NCBI RefSeq assembly: GCF_019059575.1
Contig: NW_024881973.1
Coordinates: 62,001 to 126,000, forward strand
Origin: Amphibalanus amphitrite
Taxonomy: Eukaryota > Arthropoda > Thecostraca > Balanomorpha > Balanidae
Reading direction: 5' to 3'
DNA length: 64,000 nt
Shown: one piece after another, positions 43,498 through 55,400 of the stretch
How the letters are laid out: the number at the start of each line of letters is the position of its first letter
Numbering within the stretch: position 1 is the first letter of the stretch
Notes under the pieces: generated by a model
Seen by the model: only the letters and a program-made list of their open reading frames with translations
Told to the model about the DNA's origin: nothing
Database searches by the model: none
Translations under genes and position numbers: made by a program

Positions 43498-46400
43498 CTG
43501 AGTAGGGCAGAAAATGGTGGTGTTAGATGCGGTCTAAGAGCTCAAAAGAAGATGGAGTAAGTTTCTGAAAATGATCATGTTGATGGGATACACTTGTGCT
43601 AGTGAGACATGCGACACTAAATTTGTTTTGACAATATCTACATTGTTGCATTGACGCAATGATTTTATCTTCATGCATCGAGCCGGTTATAATGTGAAAT
43701 GATATAGTCGTTTGGAAAAGTGATTCTCAGGAGCCTAGAATTACGATGCATGGCCAAGACTGTTAGCAGTGGGACGGTGAGTGGGAGATGCATGCATACT
43801 GCATACTTATTTTACTTAGCGATGTATACCTTGGGAGGAAGTGTAACGGAGATACGAGGTCTCTGCTGCAGCTCTTCTTGCGCCTTCTTCAGCTCATTCC
43901 TCAGGTGTTTGTTTTCCTTTGTGAGACGCTCCCGGTTCTTGACCTCTTCGCCCAGCAGCTGACGCACAGACTGGAGGTCGTCGCGCACCTGACAGGTTTA
44001 CATAGGTCGGGTCAGTGAGGTCAGACTTTGATATGCAATGAAAGGAAGCTCACAGTTTAGTGCCTGCGAGATGATGTCCCTTCGCGATGATGTGGTTAGA
44101 GGTTACATTAAGTGGGTGAGAGTTGTTTACTACATACAGGGTGGACCAAAAAGGATGGAAACATTTTGAACTCGCATAAAATATGTGTTATTGCATGCAG
44201 GTGACTGAAAATGATACTCAACGAGCGAACATTTCGTGGAAATTCATAATGACATCTCTCTCATCTGCTTTCTCTCGTTTTCAGTCTCTCACAGCAAATG
44301 TTCGAAGAGGCCACCTTTGCGAGACAGGCAAAGAGCGGCCCGCCTGCCGGCTGACGCGATAGCCCGATGACACATGTCCTCTGGTATGACTCGCACAGCC
44401 TTGGTGATCGCTCTCTTCAGATAACAGAGGCCTACATAACCTTCCTTGTAGACCTGGCCTTGAGATGACTCCACAGGAAAGGAATCCATAGGTCAGATGA
44501 GCAGACAGACAGGCCAGTTCCACTTCGGCTCGAGGATGGGAGCGACAACACCGTGGCTGACGACCAAAAGCGCTACCAAGCGACGCTAAAGAAGTTGTTG
44601 AAGTGAGCCCAAACGAAGTATGGCAGTCTCATGGACCTCATGTGATTCCAGCCAGACGGTGCGCCTCCTCACATCGCGAAACAACGCTCAATTGGAGCGA
44701 GAACCACTTTGGTGACCGGCTGATATCCCGCAGTGCCTGTCGGCGGAACTGGCCTGTCTGATCACCTGACCTGACCCCGACGGATTTTTCCTGTGGGGTC
44801 ATCTCAAGGCCAGGTCTACAAGGAAGGTTCTAAAGGCATCTGTTACCTGAAGAGAGTGATCACCAAGGCTGTGCGAGCCAAACCAGCGGACATGTGTCAT
44901 CGGGCTATCGCGTCAGCAGCCAGGCGAGCCGCTCTTTGCCTGTCTCGCAAAAGTGGCCTCTTTCGAACATTTGCTGTGGGAGACTGAAAACGAGAGAAAG
45001 CAGATGAGAGAGATGTCATTATGAATTTCCACTAAATGTTCTCTCGTTTGGTATCATTAACCGTGTTTACATAGGGTTCCCTTAATCTTCCCCTATTTGT
45101 CTCTTAAATGTCCCTTATAAAGGAATCCTCTGTCTCCTTTACCTCGCTTCACTACAAATATGGCGCAACTAAGTCATTCTAGAAGCAGTTTGCAATTGTT
45201 ACTTACCTTTAGGGCTCTCCCAAATAGCTTCCAGACTAGACACTGAGGTAAAAGTGATAGCACATGAAAGCTCAAAGCAAGAAAAATCAGAAAACTATCT
45301 GGCATTTAACATACTTTAAACGGCTGAGCTATTATTCAAGTAGGTGTTATCACATCCACGGCAATATCAGAACACCGCACCTGTCGAATTTCCGCCTTGA
45401 CATTCTGCCGTTTATGCGTTAATGCCACTTAAAAAATCCTCAGTCGGCGCACGTGCGCTTGTCGAGTCGGGGACCACCAGTCGGACGATTCGGAACTGCC
45501 GGCCAATCAGCACGCCGCTTTTGTGATGTGGTAGTTTGAGAACCACTGGATATGGTAGCGTAGCAGCTTTTGGAAAGGCGCTACGCTACCAAATCCTCCC
45601 CTATTTGTCGCTTAAAGAGGGAATTGAAGGGCAGGATAAAATTACTTCAAAATATGAATTGTTGAATTTCGAGTAGTAAATAAGCCCAATTTATATTGTT
45701 TACAGCATAAACGATGCTTAGTATGCTTCTAACAACAATAGCGTCCATAGCAACGTTACACGCGAGCGCTATGATGCCTAAAATTCGATCTGAAAATAGG
45801 GGAGAAATAGGGGAAGATTAAGGGAACCCTATGTAAACACGACTATTTTCAGTCACCTGCATGCAATAACACATATTTTATGTGAGTTCAAAATGTTTCC
45901 ATCCTTTTTGGTCCACCCTGTACTCGTATACCTGGTTATTTCTGGTTTATTATTCGATTGATATTTGGCTGCTAAATGGTAGGTATATTGCTTTCCTATA
46001 CGTATTGTACAATTTGTATATGCTGCTCTGTTTCATCGTTATCGATCGTCGGTATATGTTACATGATGGCCTTCCATTATTTTGTTTTTTAGAAACCGCG
46101 TAGGCAATAATCTTCCCAAAGAAATCACTGAGCTACTTCCACCGACCTCTAGCGGCGAATACGGTGCTCATCAAGTAAGATTACAATGTCATGGAAAACA
46201 TTTGTGCGTCCGTATGTGTAGCTGGCTTGCAGATCAAAACTGCATTGCTCCTACTATGCTATGCATTGCCTCGAGTCAGCTGCGAAGTTAAATGTCAGCA
46301 TGAGCAAACAGAGGGTGAATGCAGGGGGTACACAGAGCCCGCGTTCTGTTTGTTCAACCCAACCGCTTCCAGCCCACTGATTCAGCGAATCACAAGACGC

Positions 46401-49400
46401 TAGGTGTACGCAGTCATCTCATGCACATCAGACTCCGAGCACGACCTGGCAGGAACGTGCGAGAGGGGGCCAGGCGGACGCCAGATCTTTGACCTGCAGG
46501 TGACGCGTCCCCTGCCTCTGTCGGCGGAAAATCCACGCAGTCAGACGTGTCACGTGGTGTCCCCGCCTGCGCCCGCGGGCCGCAGACCCTGAAGTCAGCG
46601 TCTGTGCGCGGTCATCACCGCAGTCAGTGTCTACCGGTACCGCTTTGTGGATCGTGGCCGCCACTGGGGAGGGACGCGACAGGCTTTTTGCCGCCCGGTC
46701 GCGTCACTGTACGCGCCGGATCACGTCATCTTGACTTGGTTCCTGTGCTTTCGGCTGAGGTGTAATGAATCAGTTAGCGGAATAGGAAGGGTTACAAATT
46801 GATGTGTTCACGGCTTGGACTTTGCTCTGCATCTGTTGAAAATTGTTTATTTTTTATCAATTTTTGTCGACGGATTCGTCATTGTTTTCGTGTCAAATGT
46901 AATTATGTCTTATATGAAGTCATGCTGTATGAGCTGCCAGGCCCTTTGTTTCGTATGAAATGTTAATGCACTCAAAATAATTGAAGAGACCAGTGTAATC
47001 ATGAGCTGTCGTCACCCTTCCACCCTTTTATGATATGAACTTGGGAATATCATATACATTTTTTAGATGCCTAGTATTCCATTCAGCGATATCCCTTGTA
47101 ACTCCATCTATAAAAAAGTAATTTGAAAACGCCTTCCTATAAAGATCAACATTGAGCTGAAACAATATCGTGGTCAAGTTGGATTAGACAATAAGTGGAA
47201 CATGTTATAAAAGACTTAAGCATATGTTCACCGATGTAAATGTTCAGAAAAACTGACACCAGTTGCCGCATTTGGGTCGTTAGTATCAGTCACGAGTCCT
47301 CTGTCATCAAACCCAGACTGAAATACAGTAGTGTCAGTCCTCACTCACCAGTCCTCATTTCTCAATCCCGCTGTCCTCAGTTCTCTATCCCCAGTCCCCA
47401 GACTTCGGTCCCCAGTCCCAATCCCCAGTCCTCAATCCTCTGTCCCCAAAGCTCCGTCCCCCCCCCCCCCCAGCCACCAGTCTTCAATTTCCAGTCCCCA
47501 GTCCTCAGTCCTAAGTCCTCCGTCCTCCGTCCTCACCCTATCGATGTCATCCTGATCCTCCGGCTCCGAGTCCATCAGCTCCTCGGGAGGCAGGTTCAGG
47601 AACGCTTCCGACGTCCTCTGCCGCCGCAGCTTCCGCAGGCCTGCCGAGAAAACCAGGTCATCGCGGCTGGTCCGAGAAAAGTCGGACGTCGTGCTGACTT
47701 AATGACACCGCTTGATATTGCGCCCACCTGAACAAATAAGCGGCAAATGTATATTTACTGAGAACAGTCGCCGAACTAACCTGATTCAGTATTACAGGCT
47801 TGCAATGATTACCGTTCGTTGTGTTACGACAGGACACCCACCATGACTACCCAAGCCATGGTGTGCACTGTGCATTGTGAAGGGTTATTAACAGCGCAAA
47901 AAATGAAATGGTTCCATCTCGATATTTTTCATGCTTCAATAGTTATTTGTGCAACTTCTCCGGCCTGTGGTACCAGGCAAACGTCTTTACTGAAAGAACA
48001 GGTTCAATGCAACATACGGCAATGCCGGATTTCTAAATGGAATCGATCATACGGCTCACATTTTACTTGGCGACTTTTCCACGTAAATAGCAATATACTC
48101 AATAGCACCTGAGGGCCCACAGGAATGCCTTGCATTCATGCCCATATTAAGAACGGTGGCGCAAAGCAATGCTTTGTTTTTCCATGGGATATGGTGCAAC
48201 TATGCATTATCTTGCATCCATGCCCAAGGTCTCTTGCAACAAGTAAACAATGCGTGACAACGCTCGCAAATTGAATGGTGTTGCATGTGTCCAATCGTGT
48301 TCCGTCACACATTTTTTTAGCTCCATAAATTGATTTGGTCCGTCTGCCAAATCCGCCTGAGCAAATACGATAAATATGTAATTTACAGTCAAATAATGTA
48401 TGCGGACATTGATATACTTCATACCAGCACAATGCAGAGTTTATGTGAGATAAAAGTGGAAGAAACAACATTCCTATTGTGATACACTTAACAAGTCAGC
48501 ACTGCTTTGCTAAATAAGGATATGTGGGTTGAAGTGAAGTTCCACTAAACAATTGACTGAGGATAACACAAGTATCGAGCGTTCAGTCGTCCGTACCTTG
48601 CAGGTTCGGCCGGCTTCTGTCGTTGCAGCGAACCTTTTTCAGTTTGACTCCACTGCGGATGTCGTTCATCAGCTTGACCGCCGCCGACTCCTTCGCTTTC
48701 TCAGACTCAAACACAAACTGAAAAAGACAAAGATGCTGAGATTTGGTATTGCGACCTCTAAGTGCTGATGTGTTTATATGGGTGAGGCATCATTATGTAA
48801 AATAAGTAGAATCCATTTTAATAAATCTTATATGGCTTAACCCTCGCCGGACCTATTGGTTTTCTACATACGCGCCGGCCGAGGGGGGGGGGGCGGGTAC
48901 GACCCCCCCTCGCCGTTTCGCTCCTGGTGGAGCTAGCGCGTCGCGGAAAAAATGAGTGTGTGCGCCGTTACAAGACGCAGAGATTGGTACCCGATTTTAA
49001 CCCGCGCACCGACGGGGGTCTGCGCCAACTTCGCACCGACGGGGGGGGGGGGGGCGGATGACCGCCCCCCCTGAGATCTCGAGAACGAAGCAAGATAGCG
49101 ACAAGCGGTAAACGGCATCGGATACGCACGGCCAAGATCTACAATTTTTACTAAGGTCATTTTCAGGTCAGGTCAAAGATGACGTCACAGGGGTCGAAAA
49201 AGTCAAAATGGTGGCGCTAAATATGGAGAGAGTTTTTCTCGAATAACTTTCGAATCAGTCAAGATAGGAACAAACTAAGGGCATCATCGTGATCCTCTCG
49301 TCAATCCGCATCGAATGATATATATGTTGACCTCGAAAGGTCAAGGTCAAAGGTTGACCTCAGGTCACGTGACCTCGAGGTCATCATGTATATCATTCGA

Positions 49401-52400
49401 TGCGTCTTGACGAGCTGAACACAATGAGACCATCCACGCGTCTGTATCTTGTTCCTGTACGGAGTTATTGGCCAAAAACCTTTGGTGACCTTTGATGACG
49501 TCACATGACCTCACAGCTGCCCAACAGCAAAACAGACCTCAAGGTAGTGAAGGTTGATCGTAGGGGAAGCCGGGGGAAGCCCGGCATAGTAAGCTCTTTT
49601 TCATTTTTATTACATACCATACGTGCTGTATAAAATGTTGATATCCTGCTAGCTAGCTAAGTTCATTGGCCGTGTTTTCCCAAAAATTCGGTTTCGTGGA
49701 ATAAGTATAAGGTTGAGAAAATCGAGTTTTAAAAAAGTGTTGATTTTTCTGGGGTGAGCCCGGTATAGGGGTAACGCCGGCCACTCCCCAGCGCTTTACA
49801 ACGAGTTGATGAAACCATTATGTGTTTTCCAAATATTAACGGAAAGTGAAATATTAAGGTACTGATTAGCTCTGGACATCTTGGAGTTTATGTCACTACT
49901 GGTATTTTAGCTAGCGTCTACTACATATACAGTACAGGTCGATGAAAATCGTGATGCAAAATTGACAAAAAATGTGTATTTCAAAATTCCTTAAAACTTA
50001 TTTTTCTTTTTACCTTAATGCATCATATTGCATATCATTCGACTCGGCTGATGAAGAAGAACACAACGACACCATTTTTGAAGCTCTAGCTTCATTGTTT
50101 GTCGCGTTATCTGCAAAAACGTAGTTTGACCCTAGTTGACCTTAAGTGACATGACTGGCTTTGTCTATGATAACATGTTTATTTTCGAAATTTATCTTTG
50201 ATCTAGGTGTAAACCAAACCTGCTCAGTACCTATTATCTCATGAAAAACAGTGGTTTAATGGCATTGCTCTCGGTTGGGGGTAAGCTTGGCCACTCGCCC
50301 GGGGTTACCCCAATGTGCTAATTTTTATTTTAGAACAGCGATATTCGAAAAAATGTCATACTTAAGCCAGCCTGCCTCATCACCCCTCACTACAAACACT
50401 TAAACGGTCCTTACATAACATTCGTATAAATATTAGTACTGTATGGTATAACATTAACAGTGCAACATATCTCACTTTTTAGCTAAAAACCCTTAAAATA
50501 TCATTTTTGCGCTATAACTTAAACAATATGCAATTTTTGTCAGCCTTAACTTTTTCGCTGGCGTTACCTTAGCTGCCACGCTGAAAGGACAAACAGTTGA
50601 GCATTTTATTGCGAATAATTTAGCCGGAAACGGGGTGGCCGGGCTTCCCCCGCGCCCGGGCTTCCCCCGGCTTCCCCTATATGAAGTCATGTATGGTATA
50701 TGGGGCCATTCCGACCCGTTTTAGTGGTAAAAACAGGGAGTTGATTTTTCCCCCATTGACTTATAATGGGGAGGTCGCGAAATTGACCTGACCTTAGGTC
50801 ACCGATATCAAAATTCCGAGATATACAAATTGTAGCTACTAATGACCTAATAATATCCTGCGACTTTCAAAGGCCTCCGACATCTACTGTAGCTCTGGCA
50901 CGGTGACAAAGTTGCAAAAAAGTGACTTGAGGTTGGGTCATTCAAAGTGACCTGGTGACCTGACCTTAAAAGGTAGGAGGTTCAAACTTGCACACCATGT
51001 GTAAAATTGATGAGGTTATAGTCATACCAAATTTCGCGGCGCTACGCGCCGCGGTTTTCCCGCTATTCGCGAAAAACCTCAGGGAGGGGGGCGGATATCC
51101 GCCCCCCCCGTCGGTGCGCGGGTTAAGGTCCTAGGTCAACCGGTGACCTCTGAGGTCAGGTCAAGTGCCCCAAGGTACGGTTCAGTTTTTGGTGAATGAC
51201 TTCGTAAAAAACGGCCGCAGAGCCGCGATTTTGGCAACATCGTGTTCGCCTTGCTCAGGCGCGTCGAATGATATACTTTTTGTTCGGGTCAGGTCAACTT
51301 AGGGTGTTGACCTCAGGTCAAGGTCAGGTCAGCACCCCAGGTCACGAAGTTGGTCGAAAGAGGTCATGTCGCATATATCATTCGATTCGGCAGGTCTTCC
51401 TGAGTCCATTGGTGGCTTTTTCGACTCGCTAGCTCAATTTGATCAAGAGTTATTGACGAAAAACTAATATGACCTTGATGACGTCATAAATGACGTCACG
51501 CAAGGTCAACATTGCAAAAGTGACGCATCTAACCTTGCAAGGAGTGCATCAAATCACGATTCTGTGTGCTTGAGATAGTTGGAGATCGTTCCCGGTGCCA
51601 GAATAGCAGTTTTCATTTTTCCCCATTGGCTTATAATGGTGAGGTCACGAAAATGACCTGACCTCATATGACATTTAGAAAAGATCCGAGATATACAAGT
51701 TGTGAGACTCATAATGGATACTAGATCCTGCAAGTTTCATTTCCCTGTGACATCTCCTCTGGCAGTGAGGGCGTTGCGAAGTTGTGACATCTGAAGACCG
51801 TGCAGAGGTTCACTTATGACGTCATAGGTCAGTGACCTGAACTGACCCGAAAATGCGGTTGGTGTCAAAAGATCCCGCTTGAATCAAAGGTCAGGTATGT
51901 AAAGTTTCAGCTCTCTATCGCCAGCGTGTTCGGAGCTATCGCGAAAAAAACCTATGGGCGGCGGCACCGGCCCCCCCCCCTCGGCCGGCGAGGGTTAAGT
52001 TTTACACGAAATCGATGGATAATTAGCATTGCAATGTCAATAAAAAACTATATTTATTATCTAGCAGTGCACCTAATAATCTAAGCATTATTATTTACTA
52101 TGGATTCCCTTGGTTACCTACTTCATTTTTAGCCACAAACCATCCTTAGAATTTACAATTTACCGAAAAAATCGATAGAGTATCAACTTTCCTTCACTAG
52201 CGCTCGTCAAAATCCGTATAAACACCCTTTCAGTTGAGTTTACATAGCGACCTTTACCGCTGTAGTATACACATGGCAGCCCACCGTCGAAGAAAGGAAG
52301 CATTCTGTGGGTTCGCGGTAACAAACGCGTGTTCTCAGCTGCACCTGCCCTTGGTCCGTAAATAGCTGGTCTAAACAGTCTGTCGGGAGGGACGGGGATC

Positions 52401-55400
52401 GGACCACCAGGTTCGTTTGGCCTCTGAACTGATTCCTGCAGGTCGATAGACGGCCAGATTACAATCTGTCGTGCAGGCTGCAACCTAGAGCTCAGCGGCG
52501 AATATTTTAGTTTAGTGGTAAAATCCTCTTGCGGGTAAAATAATCGAAGAATGTAAATGTTTTTATATGTGGTGACTGGTGAATGTTTAATTACCTACTA
52601 CATTTACTTATTGTCTCGTTCTCTGCACCTTCTGCTATGTATGGCGGAGCCAGCTTGAACTAGCCTCTGAAATGATAAATAAACAATAATTTTTCGATGG
52701 ACGTTAGATGTGAGTAGATTTTGCTGCTTAGCACTGACTTTGTAGCTTACTGGTATCAACCGATTTATTCACCCTAGCTGGGATTCCCTAAACATAATCT
52801 GGCTATGAATGAGATTTGGTACCTTGCAGGTCAAATTAATTGAACCAAACATTTACAATATTTGGTCGCTCCGAAAATGGCAAGCACTGCATCGCATGCT
52901 TTCATTGCGATTCATTAATCAAATACATTCAAACCAAACTATCTTATCACTTCCTGTAGACTAAGACCGAATCCCCGCACCCCTCCCCTGGATCCCTGAC
53001 CAGCTGAGAGCACCTGGTGGATGGTGGCGCCACCTACCTCACTACCTCGTCGCTTCAGGTCGTGTATGATGGGGGCGCTGCGGTCGCGGCACTCCACCCT
53101 CTTCAGCTGCCGGTCCGGACATGTGATCTCCTTCATCATTTCGTTCCAGTCGGGACGGCGGCGAGGAGTCTTCTTCAGCCGCTCCAGACGCTCCTGCTGA
53201 GATTCACTCAGAGGCTTCTTGTCTGCCGACACGGGTGCACGTAAACATCAGAAGAATGCACGGAGCGAGAAAGTAAGAACATGAAGACATACTCGTACGA
53301 CATTGAAAACGTTGTGATCAAATTCAAGACACGTGTAGGACGGTGAAGGTAGGCGATTAATGTAATATACGTTATGAGGAAATATAGCTAGGAATGGGTA
53401 AGTTATCTTATTATGCAACAATGGCCCTTTATATAATCAGACAAATTATGCACGCAAGTGATTGCATACGACTGCGACAGAGTGATGGGCTATGAAAAGA
53501 AGATCCCATAGTTGACTTGTTTTGCCAAACTGTGAAATTAAATAAAAACTGCTTCGATGTGTGGCATTAAAGGCTGAATATCAAATAGCAATTGAAATAA
53601 TGGATTAAAGAACTTGTGGATTTATTCTGTATGCATGATTTATTTCACTCTGTAGGAAAAACGTATTCGTACAAAGTTATTACTACAATTAAACATGGGT
53701 ACTTAGAAATAGCCGTGGTTAATAGTAGGTATTAGATTGAAAAATGTTAAATAGTTAATTTTACCTTCAAAAATAGGAGGGAAAAATAGACCAACCGAAG
53801 CTATATTACTGCCTATTGACAACCAACTGTCTTACCAGCCTTTTCATGTTAATGTGTAGAGTCGACGACGTAATGAGGTGGTAAAGGTTACTCAAAAGTT
53901 GTATTAGTATTTTAGGCACCAATGACAGATCACATTCTGCCCATATACCTGGCGGTGGCGGCGGTCTGCCGGGGGGCGGGGGAGGAGGAGGGGGCGGAGG
54001 GGGCGGAGGGGGCACCAGCTTCACGGATTCCCATGGCGCCTTGGCCTCCGGTGCTGGCTCAACTGGCTTCGATTTGTCCTCCAATTGTTTCAGCTTGCTG
54101 AAATCTGCAACAATTTTGGTCAGAACAGCCTCGCAACATGGTATTTGTATGGGGTCATACAAAATGCGTGCTAAGCAGTGCAAGCGAGATCCTGATCATG
54201 GACTATTTTCTACAGTTTACTAAATGCGCACTCGGAATGGGCATACGAGTATGCTCTAAAAGCATTCGGTCAAGACTGAGTGAAACTGTCTCCTTACGTA
54301 GGCAAAGCTAATCTTATGGCTACACGGTCAACAAAAGCACACACGATAGCTACACGAGGGAGGAGTGTGTGTGTGGGGGGGGAGGGTAATACACGGAGAA
54401 AATTTAAAACACTGCTAACGGTGTAAGTGGTTAAACTGCATACCCACGGGTGTTTTTGAAAGGTGTCAGATAACACTTATATGAGCGTCAAGATACACCA
54501 TTGTACTATCCCTAAGGGTGTCCAGTTTCTGTACTGTGGTGTCATACACCCCAGACAAGGGTGCGTTTCGACTCCCCTCAGACACCCTATTTACACTTAT
54601 AATGGTGTCACCAAGATAACACCCGTAGGGATACTGGGGGGAATAATCGCTTGGGTGTGTGTTAAACTGCATACCCACGGGTGTAATTTAAAGGTGTCAC
54701 AACGCTTATAACGGTGTCACCAAGTTGACACCCATAGGGATACTGGGGGAATAATCGCCTGGGTGTGTGTTAAACTGCATACCCACGGGTGTAATTTAAA
54801 GGTGTCACAGCGCTGCTTAGGGGAGAGAGGTCATATTGCGCCATGTTCTTAAATGCGCCACACCTTCCTCCTGCCCAAAATTCGATTAGAACGAATACTT
54901 GAATGTGTGCATTTACTTCACCACCAATAACTCGCTCTTATTCCGGTCCACGGGGGCAGTTGAGGTGTCTCAGCTTTCTCGCAGACCATTTTTTGTGATT
55001 TCCTCTATTTTCTTACGCGAAACAGTCTATTTCGACCTTTGCTAGTGTCATGGTTTATCTTAGAGATAGTGATTCAACTAATAATCATTGTTAATTGCTC
55101 GTTTAATGGTAGTTTTGAAAGTTTATCGCCACCGTGGCTTCGCTGTCGTCGCCATATTTGAAGCTCATGAAAAATGTGTTCCATTCGTAATTGCGCCCAC
55201 CCTATTTGCGCCCTATTCTTCACCCAGAGAAACAGCATCTGGTGGTTGGGACACATTTCATTGAACACTTTGATTATTGGAGCGCTCACCTTACCATTAC
55301 CTTAGCCTTCACAGCATAAATGGTTAATGGGCTGACACGTTCAAATAGGCTACTTAGTTAGGTGGCAAACCGTTGTTTTTAATAGGGCGCTTTTACATGA

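Larger units (their letters stand above)
44137..45920. mobile_element. Palindromic mariner-like element
   Basis: Ends CAGGGTGGACCAAAAAGGAT on both sides, flanked by TA (44135-44136, 45921-45922). Inverted similarity extends about 390 bp into each arm, covering the transposase 3' end on each side, with a centre near 44530-44740. The right arm is interrupted by the insertion at 45059-45844. It lies in an intron of the SALS-like gene. Confidence 0.88.
48841..51994. mobile_element. Outer TTAA-family element of a triple nest
   Basis: TTAA at 48837-48840 and 51995-51998; ends CCCTCGCCGGACC and, complemented, CCCTCGCCGGCCGAGGGGGG. A G-tract/C-tract hairpin lies at 48881-48909. Its own sequence is 48841-48996 and 51127-51994, the rest being a nested element. 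The right part matches the half-element repeated in the palindrome at 12546-13462. AGGTCA sites are dense at 51127-51340 and 51832-51850. Confidence 0.9.

Noticed and set aside
42695-43501. 268-residue plus-strand Ser-rich frame
   Set aside because: It is the antisense shadow of the acidic coiled-coil exon of the SALS-like gene.
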